Assembly: GCA_023443285.1 (NCBI GenBank) | Contig: JAEZVB010000084.1 | Coordinates: forward strand, 1-7,518 | DNA: 7,518 nucleotides | Direction: 5' to 3' | Origin: Bacillota bacterium | GTDB taxonomy: Bacteria; Bacillota; Negativicutes; Sporomusales; Sporomusaceae | Shown: positions 1 to 5,269 of the stretch, in pieces | How positions within the stretch are numbered: the stretch's first letter is position 1 | Layout of the letters: every line of letters starts with the position of its first letter | The notes under the pieces: model-generated | Seen by the model: only the letters and a program-made list of their open reading frames with translations | Databases searched by the model: none | What the model was told of the DNA's origin: nothing | Program-made: the position numbers and the translations under genes

Positions 1-2628
1 GCCGACTTTGACGGCGACCAAATGGCAGTTCATGTCCCTCTGTCGGCAGAGGCACAAGCCGAAGCGCGGATGCTGATGCTGTCAGCCCATAATATCTTAT
101 CTACAAAAGATGGTAGACCGGTAGCTACTCCTACCCAGGATATGGTACTAGGGGCGTACTATCTGACAATTGAAAAAGACCCAGAAAGTGGCAAGCCTAG
201 ATCCTTTTCCAGTCTTAATGAAGGCCTGCTCGCTTATCAGCATAAAGAACTCACATTGCATGAAAAAATCAAGATGCGTATTGAAGGCTATGGTTTGGTG
301 AATACAACATTAGGGCGAGTGATCTTTAATGAAGTATTACCAAGTGAACTTAGGCATTATGTAAAAGCGGATGATGGCTGGCATTTAGGTAAGCTGATGG
401 ATAAAAAACAGCTTGGCAGATTAGTCGCCGATTCCTATCAAATCTTTGGTAATGCAAAAACAGCAGTTGTCTTAGATGCTGTAAAACGCCTTGGTTTTGC
501 GTTTGCCTGTCGGGCAGGGATAACCATTGCGATCTCAGACATCAAGATTCCAGCAGCCAAAAAAGAAATTTTGGCAGCAGCTGAAACCAAGGTTGATACC
601 ATTGATAAACAATATCGCCGCGGACTCATTACCGATGATGAAAGATATAAAAAGACAATTGACCTTTGGACTAACGCAACTGATGATGTTACTACCGCGC
701 TTATGAACAGCCTGGATCGCTTTAATCCTGTTTACATGATGGCGAACTCCGGTGCGCGTGGTAATATTCAACAGATTCGTCAGTTGGCCGGTATGCGTGG
801 CCTTATGGCCGATCCATCTGGCCGAATCATTGACTTGCCGATTAAAGCTAACTTCCGTGAAGGCCTGACTGTGTTAGAGTACTTTATCTCTACTCACGGT
901 GCACGTAAAGGTCTAGCTGATACAGCGCTCAGGACAGCTGACTCGGGTTATCTCACCCGCCGTCTCGTTGATGTCGCACAAGATGTCATTGTTCGCGAAG
1001 AAGACTGTGATGTTGTCGGACTCAATTTAGTGCGGGAACGGGCGCGGCTTGCCAAATCAAGTGCTGGGGCTATCGACATGCTCAAGGATACCTTGATTGG
1101 CAGAGTTTTGGCTCAGGATGTATTAGATCCCAAAACGGCTGATATACTTTTGCCGCAAGGAACATTGCTTGCTGAAGACGCATTGCGTCTTATTGGAGAA
1201 AATGGTGTACCCGAAATCATGATTGAGGGTGAAGCAGATGAGGTTGAGGAAGACGTAGGCCGCGCTGCTGCCGAAACCATTGTTCTTGGCGCTCCGGAAG
1301 AAAAAGTACGGGCTGCGCTCAAAGAAGCGATGATTCGCGAAATGCTTGGCAAAAACACGACTGAGGCTATTCGCACCAGTGATGGTGTCGAACTGGTTCC
1401 GGCCGAGACGCCGTTTACCGAAGAACACATTGAAGCCGTGCTTGCCAGCTCTGTTAAAGAAGTTAAAGTGCGTAATAATAATGTCAGGGGTATTCAGGTT
1501 GAGGCCATCAAAGAAGGCTCTGGCGTTATTGAATCACTTAAAGACAGGATTGTCGGCAGAATGTCGGCAGAAGATATTATTGATCCGGCAACCGGTGAGA
1601 CTATTGTCAAAGTCAGCGAGCTAATTACTGAAGAATTGGCAGACCGGGTCGTTAAAGTACGTGAAAAGGTTTCTATCCGTTCCGTACTTACCTGTCGTTC
1701 GCGTTATGGCGTATGTATTAATTGCTACGGCCGTAACTTAGGTACAGGTCACATGGTTGATGTCGGTGAAGCCGTAGGTATTATCGCTGCTCAATCGATC
1801 GGTGAACCGGGTACCCAGCTTACCATGAGAACCTTCCATACCGGCGGTGTCGCCGGTGACGACATCACCCAGGGCTTGCCTAGGGTAGAAGAGTTGTTCG
1901 AGGCACGTAAACCCAAACGTCAGGCTATTATCACTGAGGTTGACGGCAGGGTGGAAGTAAAAGAGATAAAAGGTATGCGTCGGGTTACTATTTATCCGGC
2001 CGATGCTTCTCTTGGTGAAGAACGAGTATATCCGGTACCTTATGGCGCAAGACTCATTGTCAGCGAGGGTCAAGAAGTTGAGGCTGGTGATCGTCTGACT
2101 GAGGGTGCAGTTAATCCGCATGATATTTTGCGAGTTAGCGGCTTAAAAGCAACCCAACGGTACTTGGTGTATGAAGTTCAAAAAGTGTACAAATCGCAGG
2201 GTGTTGAGATTAACGATAAACATATAGAAGTTATGGTTCGTCAGATGCTCCACAAAGTCAAGGTGGAAGAAGCAGGCGATACTGAACTCTTGCCAGGCGA
2301 GTACATTGATCTCAATACCTTTGAAGAAGAAAATGCTAAGGCGATTGAAGCTGGCGGAGAACCGGCTATTGCCAGACCCATTCTTCTCGGTATTACCAAA
2401 GCATCGCTTGCTACCGACTCCTTCTTGTCGGCGGCATCCTTCCAAGAGACCACGCGCGTGCTCACAGAAGCTGCCATTAAAGGCAAGGTTGATCCGCTGC
2501 TGGGACTCAAAGAGAATGTTATCATCGGTAAACTTGTTCCTGCTGGAACAGGTATGAGCCGTTACAGAAACATTCGTTTGAAAAGATGTATTGCTGAACA
2601 ACCTGAGGAAATAGTCCCTGCTGAATAA
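1..2628 (+). CDS. rpoC: RNA polymerase beta' subunit, 3' part (5' end outside window)
   Basis: This is the catalytic large subunit of RNA polymerase. The frame is open from base 1 and gives 875 codons. It begins inside the universal NADFDGD motif, whose three Asp (fragment residues 2, 4, 6) hold the active-site Mg2+. The bridge helix follows at about residues 295-330 (STHGARKGLADTALRTADSG). A zinc site is formed by C336 plus the CX6CX2C at C565, C572 and C575. The trigger helix/loop is at about 598-616 (QSIGEPGTQLTMRTFHTGG), with Met609, Arg610 and the catalytic His613. The SI3 insertion of enterobacteria is absent after the trigger loop, as expected for a Firmicute. The unusual part is the 229-residue spacing between C336 and C565, against about 74 in E. 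coli. The extra sequence contains repeated modules (see findings). Identity is certain; the role of the expansion is unknown. Confidence 0.99.
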   Translation, partial: ADFDGDQMAVHVPLSAEAQAEARMLMLSAHNILSTKDGRPVATPTQDMVLGAYYLTIEKDPESGKPRSFSSLNEGLLAYQHKELTLHEKIKMRIEGYGLVNTTLGRVIFNEVLPSELRHYVKADDGWHLGKLMDKKQLGRLVADSYQIFGNAKTAVVLDAVKRLGFAFACRAGITIAISDIKIPAAKKEILAAAETKVDTIDKQYRRGLITDDERYKKTIDLWTNATDDVTTALMNSLDRFNPVYMMANSGARGNIQQIRQLAGMRGLMADPSGRIIDLPIKANFREGLTVLEYFISTHGARKGLADTALRTADSGYLTRRLVDVAQDVIVREEDCDVVGLNLVRERARLAKSSAGAIDMLKDTLIGRVLAQDVLDPKTADILLPQGTLLAEDALRLIGENGVPEIMIEGEADEVEEDVGRAAAETIVLGAPEEKVRAALKEAMIREMLGKNTTEAIRTSDGVELVPAETPFTEEHIEAVLASSVKEVKVRNNNVRGIQVEAIKEGSGVIESLKDRIVGRMSAEDIIDPATGETIVKVSELITEELADRVVKVREKVSIRSVLTCRSRYGVCINCYGRNLGTGHMVDVGEAVGIIAAQSIGEPGTQLTMRTFHTGGVAGDDITQGLPRVEELFEARKPKRQAIITEVDGRVEVKEIKGMRRVTIYPADASLGEERVYPVPYGARLIVSEGQEVEAGDRLTEGAVNPHDILRVSGLKATQRYLVYEVQKVYKSQGVEINDKHIEVMVRQMLHKVKVEEAGDTELLPGEYIDLNTFEEENAKAIEAGGEPAIARPILLGITKASLATDSFLSAASFQETTRVLTEAAIKGKVDPLLGLKENVIIGKLVPAGTGMSRYRNIRLKRCIAEQPEEIVPAE

Positions 2629-2651
2629 GCAGAAAAATTATTTAGTATGAT

Positions 2652-2690
2652 AGAACAGGGAACGATGCGAATCGGTCCCTGTTTTGTTAT
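2652..2690 (+). terminator. Intrinsic terminator of rpoC
   Basis: AACAGGGA (2654-2661) pairs with TCCCTGTT (2676-2683). Inside, after an A/G mismatch, CGAT pairs with ATCG around a GCGA tetraloop of the GNRA type. A T-rich tail (TTGTTATT) follows. It lies 23 nt after the rpoC stop, so it should end the rpoBC transcript before the Spo0E-like gene. Confidence 0.85.
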
Positions 2691-2728
2691 TATTCTAGCC
2701 CAAAGGCGCAGCGCAAGCTGTGTATTCT

Positions 2729-2737
2729 TGATATATA
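2729..2737 (+). promoter_or_regulatory. Possible extended -10 promoter for the Spo0E-like gene
   Basis: TGATATATA fits the TG-n-TATAAT extended -10 pattern at four of six hexamer bases plus the TG. No convincing -35 lies 17 nt upstream. A start near 2744 would leave a leader of about 45 nt. Some promoter is needed here because a terminator precedes and the gene is separate from rpoC, but this particular assignment is weak. Confidence 0.3.
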
Positions 2738-2789
2738 TCCCTTCATTATTGGGAACAATGTAGTTATCCAAGAATGAAAGGGAGATAAT

Positions 2790-2960
2790 ATGGCAGAACT
2801 AATTGAACTTCAGGAAATGATTGAAAATCTACGCGGTAAGATGAACGAAATTGCTCTGAAGAAAACATTAACTGATCCAGAAGTTGTCCGGGCAAGCCAG
2901 ATGCTTGATGTGTTATTAACTGAGTACCAACGAATGTTGGCAGAAAAAATTAATAAATAA
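2790..2960 (+). CDS. Spo0E-like aspartyl-phosphate phosphatase (56 aa)
   Basis: Members of the Spo0E family dephosphorylate the sporulation master regulator Spo0A~P in the cytoplasm and so hold back entry into sporulation. The predicted protein is 56 residues, within the small size usual for the family. It reads as two helices: an N-terminal one around residues 4-22 (ELIELQEMIENLRGKMNEI) and a second around 29-53. The second carries the family signature SQxLD (S36 Q37 M38 L39 D40) followed by an LLxEY-type end. The ATG is preceded by AAAGGGAG (2777-2784) five bases upstream. The gene is flanked by terminators on both sides, so it is probably transcribed alone. Family membership rests on the motif and the size. 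Which phosphoprotein it acts on is not visible from sequence, since some family members act on other response regulators. Confidence 0.87.
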   Translation: MAELIELQEMIENLRGKMNEIALKKTLTDPEVVRASQMLDVLLTEYQRMLAEKINK

Positions 2961-2963
2961 GCT

Positions 2964-2986
2964 AATGAGCCTACGGGCTCATTTTT
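2964..2986 (+). terminator. Intrinsic terminator after the Spo0E-like gene
   Basis: AATGAGCC (2964-2971) and GGCTCATT (2976-2983) form a perfect 8-bp stem closed by a TACG tetraloop. The stem runs into TTTTT (2982-2986). It begins 3 nt after the stop codon. Confidence 0.88.
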
Positions 2987-3051
2987 AGATGTACCAGAAT
3001 TTATAAGTTTTGAGAGTCGCAGAGGCCTGATAAAACAAGAGGTGTCAAGTA

Positions 3052-3177
3052 ATAAACCGGCACAAGCGGCCGTCATACAACGCTTCGCCGCTGGCGCTTA
3101 ACCTTCGCTTTTGCATAACGGCCGCCTGTGCCTCCGTACTGTTTGCGCCCGGCTTGAGTATAGAGACGGTGGTTTAT
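3052..3177. repeat. Branched inverted-repeat element
   Basis: The outer arms ATAAACC (3052-3058) and GGTTTAT (3171-3177) enclose two further pairings. One is a 15-bp stem with a single mismatch: 3059-3073 (GGCACAAGCGGCCGT) against 3118-3132 (ACGGCCGCCTGTGCC). The other is a short CCGT/ACGG stem (3134-3137 with 3166-3169). The apical loop of the long stem holds a CGCC-GCT-GGCG mini-hairpin (3086-3096). Together they can fold as a three-way junction. The GC-rich composition differs from the AT-rich flanks. It could be a dispersed palindromic element or a structured RNA; the sequence alone does not decide. Confidence 0.6.
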
Positions 3178-3364
3178 CTTGTTAACATAACCACTAAGAT
3201 AGCATTAAAATTATGCCCCTATGGTGCTGACCCGGTAGCCTTCGTAGACCCGGCCATTGCCGGAAAAAGCGTTCCGCAGGAGAAAAGCCGGGAGGTATTC
3301 CGTAAAAAAATCCGTACTGTTTGAGCGTAGCGAGTTTACGGATTTTAGGAATATCGCCCGGCTT
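3133..3364. repeat. Split direct repeat (13 + 10 bp) shared by two neighbouring elements
   Basis: TCCGTACTGTTTG is present at 3133-3145 and 3311-3323. CGCCCGGCTT is present at 3146-3155 and 3355-3364. In the first copy the two words abut. In the second they are separated by 31 nt, which include the 3' arm of the 10-bp AAAATCCGTA stem and most of the 8-bp stem's 3' arm. Both words keep the same order and orientation, which is unlikely by chance and suggests the branched element and the hairpin share an origin. Confidence 0.65.
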
Positions 3365-3367
3365 TTC
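3282..3367. repeat. 86-nt imperfect hairpin
   Basis: Three stacked stems are visible. The base is 11 perfect pairs, GAAAAGCCGGG (3282-3292) with CCCGGCTTTTC (3357-3367). Next are eight pairs with one G-T, GGTATTCC (3294-3301) with GGAATATC (3348-3355). Last are ten perfect pairs, AAAATCCGTA (3307-3316) with TACGGATTTT (3337-3346). The loop is 20 nt. There is no T-tract directly after the base, so it is not a standard terminator. A CCGGC/GCCGG hairpin lies just upstream (3251-3263). Confidence 0.7.
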
Positions 3368-3399
3368 AGCTTTTGGAGGCTTCAGGCCTAGACCTTTTG

Positions 3400-3426
3400 T
3401 TACTTTTGTGTCAATGACAAAAGTAA
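3400..3426. repeat. 10-bp perfect inverted repeat
   Basis: TTACTTTTGT (3400-3409) and ACAAAAGTAA (3417-3426) pair perfectly around a 7-nt loop (GTCAATG). The stem lies 33 nt after the large hairpin and probably belongs to the same repeat-like block. It lacks a T-tract and is AT-rich, so I do not call it a terminator. Confidence 0.6.
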
Positions 3427-3534
3427 AACCACTTTCCTTGTATTCCATCGATTCAACTTAAGACAGTATTACCGTCCTAGAATATTCTTTACTAGGGAAT
3501 TTAACTTAACCGCCGATTTTACTTGTAAATCATA

Positions 3535-3663
3535 TTTGGGGGATTGTATCCCAGCTACTACAATAGGATTCATGGATTCTGATATGCTCAAACCCAAAGG
3601 ACTGCATGAGCGGTCTTCTTACCCCAAAATCATGCCTAGATGGTGCAACTGCTCCTTTTTTTT
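3535..3663 (+). other. Possible structured RNA or leader ending in eight T
   Basis: TTTGGGG (3535-3541) can pair with CCCCAAA (3622-3628), or its TTTGGG with CCCAAA (3593-3598), giving two mutually exclusive folds. GACTGC-ATGA-GCGGTC is a local hairpin. GAGCGGT (3609-3615) can instead pair, with one G-T, with ACTGCTC (3648-3654), just before C and a run of eight T (3656-3663). The alternative pairings plus a T-run recall an attenuator or small RNA, but the stems are short and I recognise no family. No promoter is evident upstream. Confidence 0.2.
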
Positions 3664-3691
3664 ATTACAATCAATTGTAATATGTTATAAT
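3663..3691 (+). promoter_or_regulatory. Extended -10 promoter overlapping a 20-bp perfect palindrome (operator candidate)
   Basis: TGTTATAAT (3683-3691) is a consensus extended -10 element with a perfect TATAAT. The -35 position (about 3663-3668, TATTAC) is poor. TATTACAATCAATTGTAATA (3663-3682) is a perfect inverted repeat with 9-bp arms and a 2-bp centre, filling the -35 to -10 spacer. Repressors that bind such sites block polymerase. The core TACAAT-ATTGTA resembles MarR/OhrR-type operators with one base less in the centre; the regulator is not identifiable. Transcription would start near 3698, inside an AAAGGAGG (3695-3702) that therefore cannot act as a ribosome binding site. No ORF follows it, so this may be an upstream promoter of the str operon. 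Confidence 0.6.
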
Positions 3692-3727
3692 CTCAAAGGA
3701 GGTTATAAGAGGATAAAATCAGTAATT

Positions 3728-3773
3728 CCGGGTACTAATAAATAGTGGCAAATGGCCTTCTGGAAACACCCGG
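3728..3773 (+). other. Weak hairpin between the two promoters
   Basis: CCGGGT (3728-3733) pairs with ACCCGG (3768-3773) across a 34-nt loop. A TTTT (3782-3785) lies about 8 nt after the stem. It would form in transcripts from the upstream promoter. It is too open a loop to call a terminator. Confidence 0.25.
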
Positions 3774-3813
3774 TATAGTGGTTTTAAAAATGCGCAGAAA
3801 ATCTAATAGTTTA

Positions 3814-3842
3814 TTGACATTTGGAAACCAAGATGATAATAT
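3814..3842 (+). promoter_or_regulatory. Main sigma-A promoter of the str operon
   Basis: TTGACA (3814-3819), a 17-bp spacer and TAATAT (3837-3842) make a near-consensus vegetative promoter. Transcription should start at about 3849, giving a leader of about 40 nt before rplGB. This is the best promoter in the window and fits the demand of ribosomal protein and elongation factor genes. Confidence 0.85.
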
Positions 3843-3875
3843 ATTAGAGTGCCTTGAGAATCCTGCATTTTTCCG

Positions 3876-3881
3876 AAGGAG
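3876..3881 (+). promoter_or_regulatory. Ribosome binding site of rplGB (decides the start)
   Basis: AAGGAG lies 8 nt before the GTG at 3890. It excludes the upstream in-frame TTG at 3854 and the GTG at 3881, which overlaps the site itself. Confidence 0.85.
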
Positions 3882-3889
3882 TGAACGCC

Positions 3890-4144
3890 GTGAATAGTGA
3901 AGAACTGGAAGCTTTCAAGAAACGAAAGAAAGCCATTGGTGCTAAACAAACGGCGCGGGCTGTGGAAAAAGGTTTGGCCATTAAGGTATACCTTGCTGAT
4001 GATGCTGATAAACGGGTAGTTGCCCCGCTGGCACAGCTATGTAGCCAGAAAGAGGTTGAAGTTGACGAGTTGTCAACGATGGCTGAATTGGGGAAAGCTT
4101 GTGGTATTGAAGTAGCTGCTGCGGCTGTAGCATTGTTAAAATAG
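3890..4144 (+). CDS. rplGB: L7Ae-family K-turn RNA-binding protein (ribosomal protein L7Ae-like, YbxF)
   Basis: The product is 84 residues, close to the roughly 82 of the Bacillus homologue. Proteins of this family bind kink-turns in RNA, including riboswitches, and associate with the ribosome. Family features visible are the IGAKQTARAVEKGLAIKV stretch (residues 15-32), a central ADDAD segment (35-39) and the C-terminal LGKACGIEVAAAAVALL, in which LGKxCGIxVxAA is the most conserved part. The start is GTG. Its place directly before rpsL is the usual one in Firmicutes. Here it is the first gene after the main promoter, whereas in many relatives it follows rpoC directly. The 108-nt gap to rpsL is longer than the other non-structured gaps. 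Confidence 0.93.
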   Translation: MNSEELEAFKKRKKAIGAKQTARAVEKGLAIKVYLADDADKRVVAPLAQLCSQKEVEVDELSTMAELGKACGIEVAAAAVALLK

Positions 4145-4181
4145 GCAGGAACTAGGACAAGTAGGTCGTTAATAATTTTAT

Positions 4182-4206
4182 CCACCGGCTCGCCTGTGGC
4201 TGAAAT
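4182..4206 (+). other. Small hairpin in the rplGB-rpsL gap
   Basis: CCAC (4182-4185) and GTGG (4196-4199) enclose GGC/GCC-like bases; a TTTTT (4206-4210) follows. The stem is too short to be a convincing terminator. It might act as a weak attenuator or mean nothing. Confidence 0.2.
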
Positions 4207-4252
4207 TTTTAATAATAAATAACGAGATTGGGGAAGGAGGTGCGTCAATAAC

Positions 4253-4636
4253 ATGCCAACAATTAGTCAATTGATACGCAAAAACCGGGAACAATTAGTG
4301 CAAAAATCCACTGCGCCTGCACTTAAGGAATGTCCACAAAAACGTGGTGTATGCACAAGAGTATATACAACTACTCCGAAAAAACCTAACTCTGCACTTC
4401 GTAAAGTTGCCCGTGTGCGCTTAACTAACGGCATTGAAGTAACTGCTTATATTCCGGGTATCGGACACAATCTGCAGGAACACTCGGTTGTACTTATTCG
4501 TGGTGGCAGAATAAAAGACTTGCCAGGCGTACGTTATCACATCGTGCGTGGAGCGCTTGACACTGCTGGTGTTGCCAAACGTGGTCAGGGTCGTTCGAAA
4601 TACGGTGCTAAAAAAGCTGCCCCTGCAAAAAAATAA
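4253..4636 (+). CDS. rpsL: 30S ribosomal protein S12
   Basis: S12 sits at the decoding centre of the small subunit and influences accuracy. The product is 127 residues, normal length. Diagnostic stretches are CPQKRGVCTRVYTTTPKKPN (27-46), GHNLQEHSVVLIRGGRIKDL (71-90) and PGVRYHIVRG (91-100), with the ARSKYG-like end GRSKYG. Lys43 and Lys88 (counting Met), the classic sites of streptomycin-resistance changes, are both lysine, and Pro42 and Pro91 are unchanged, so the gene looks wild type. Asp89, the residue methylthiolated by RimO in other bacteria, is present. A strong AAGGAGGT (4234-4241) lies 11 nt before the ATG. The lysine/alanine-rich tail (AKKAAPAKK) is common in Firmicutes. Confidence 0.99.
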   Translation: MPTISQLIRKNREQLVQKSTAPALKECPQKRGVCTRVYTTTPKKPNSALRKVARVRLTNGIEVTAYIPGIGHNLQEHSVVLIRGGRIKDLPGVRYHIVRGALDTAGVAKRGQGRSKYGAKKAAPAKK

Positions 4637-4678
4637 TTAACGTAATGTTGTAGAGTTTTGTAAGAAGGAGGGATACTG

Positions 4679-5149
4679 ATGCCAAGAAAAGGTGCTGTTC
4701 CCAAGCGGGATGTATTGCCGGATCCGGTATATAACTCCAAGCTTGTAACCAGATTTATCAATAAAATTATGTTAGATGGCAAGAAAGGTGTTGCCGAAAA
4801 CATTGTATATGATGCTTTCGAAGCCATTCGTGCCAAAACCGGTAAAGATCCGATGGAAGTGTTTGACACTGCCCTGAAAAATGTTATGCCGGTTCTTGAA
4901 GTTCGTGCCCGTCGTGTAGGCGGAGCCAATTACCAGGTGCCGGTAGAAGTGCGGCCTGACCGTAAATTGTCGCTTGGTATTCGTTGGTTGGTTAACTATT
5001 CGCGGCTGCGCGGAGAAAAAACCATGCACGAACGTCTAGCTTCAGAATTGATGGATGCGGCCAATAGTACTGGTGCGTCTGTTAAGAAGCGTGAAGATAC
5101 CCATAAAATGGCTGAAGCCAATAAGGCTTTTGCGCATTATCGCTGGTAA
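4679..5149 (+). CDS. rpsG: 30S ribosomal protein S7
   Basis: S7 is a primary binder of the 3' major domain of 16S rRNA and starts assembly of the 30S head; it also lies near the E-site tRNA. The product is 156 residues, exactly the usual size. Recognisable parts are the basic N terminus (MPRKGAVPKRDVLPDP), the signature DPVYNSKLVTRFINKIMLDG (15-34), VEVRPDRKLSLGIRWLV and the C-terminal KREDTHKMAEANKAFAHYRW. AAGGAGG (4665-4671) is 7 nt before the ATG. The gap from rpsL is 42 nt. In E. coli S7 represses its operon through a longer rpsL-rpsG spacer of about 100 nt; no such structure is visible here. The large structured spacer lies instead after rpsG. Confidence 0.99.
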   Translation: MPRKGAVPKRDVLPDPVYNSKLVTRFINKIMLDGKKGVAENIVYDAFEAIRAKTGKDPMEVFDTALKNVMPVLEVRARRVGGANYQVPVEVRPDRKLSLGIRWLVNYSRLRGEKTMHERLASELMDAANSTGASVKKREDTHKMAEANKAFAHYRW

Positions 5150-5158
5150 AAATACGAG

Positions 5159-5254
5159 GTTCGGGTTCGCAACTCGGCATTCAATTATAGGGTTGCGTAA
5201 GCAACCCGCTCTTGAATTGAATGTTCGACTTGGCGAATAAACGAACTCGCGAAC
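5159..5254 (+). promoter_or_regulatory. Large hairpin in the rpsG-fusA spacer
   Basis: Nested stems fill the 120-nt gap. The apex is GGGTTGC-GTAA-GCAACCC (5190-5207), 7 pairs with a GNRA loop. Below it CATTCAATT (5178-5186) pairs with AATTGAATG (5215-5223), 9 perfect pairs. At the base, GTTCG (5159-5163) and GTTCG (5165-5169) can pair with CGAAC (5250-5254) and CGAAC (5242-5246), ending one base before the fusA ribosome binding site. TTCGC (5166-5170) with GCGAA (5233-5237) is a competing pairing. It may be an mRNA control or processing structure, or a dispersed palindrome that landed here. No T-tract follows, so it is not a terminator. Confidence 0.65.
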
Positions 5255-5255
5255 T

Positions 5256-5261
5256 AAGGAG
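5256..5261 (+). promoter_or_regulatory. Ribosome binding site of fusA (decides the start)
   Basis: AAGGAG is 8 nt before the GTG at 5270. The in-frame GTG at 5261 overlaps this site, so it cannot be the start; the resulting MARKFPLEKTRNIGI terminus matches the family. Confidence 0.88.
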
Positions 5262-5269
5262 TGAAAATA

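Larger units (their letters stand above)
2987..3889. other. Non-coding spacer between the Spo0E-like gene and rplGB
   Basis: About 900 bases have no gene I can support. Open frames here lack ribosome binding sites and overlap strong inverted repeats. The contents are a branched inverted repeat (3052-3177), an 86-nt hairpin (3282-3367), a small hairpin (3400-3426), a possibly structured stretch (3535-3663), a palindrome-bearing promoter (3663-3691) and the main str promoter (3814-3842). The stretch 2987-3050 and the AT-rich stretch 3427-3534 show nothing clear beyond a 5-bp CCTAG/CTAGG hairpin (3476-3496). Confidence 0.7.

Noticed and set aside
3194..3448. 84-codon minus-strand frame as a gene
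   Set aside because: No ribosome binding site before its ATG, no recognisable domain, and its sequence is dictated by overlapping hairpins of a repeat-like block.
3535..3663. Minus-strand remnant reading ...RRPLMQSFGFEHIRIHES... as a decayed gene
   Set aside because: A stop codon lies just upstream, the frame has only about 42 codons, and I recognise no protein family in it.
3695..3702. AAAGGAGG as a ribosome binding site of a small gene
   Set aside because: No ATG, GTG or TTG lies at a suitable distance, and the predicted transcript start falls within the motif.
3536..3745. 69-codon plus-strand frame starting at TTG
   Set aside because: It runs through the T8 tract, the palindrome and the promoter; no ribosome binding site and no family resemblance.
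3752..3778. Eight-codon frame (MAFWKHPV) as a leader peptide
   Set aside because: No ribosome binding site and no codon bias typical of attenuation leaders; lies within a weak hairpin loop.
3790..3897. 35-codon frame (MRRKSNSLLTF...) ahead of rplGB
   Set aside because: It covers the TTGACA/TAATAT promoter, so it would not be in that transcript, and it lacks a ribosome binding site.
3844..4254. Long minus-strand frame opposite rplGB
   Set aside because: Antisense shadow of a well-recognised gene; no ribosome binding site or domain.
4253..4636. Streptomycin-resistance changes in S12
   Set aside because: Lys43, Lys88, Pro42 and Pro91 are all the wild-type residues.
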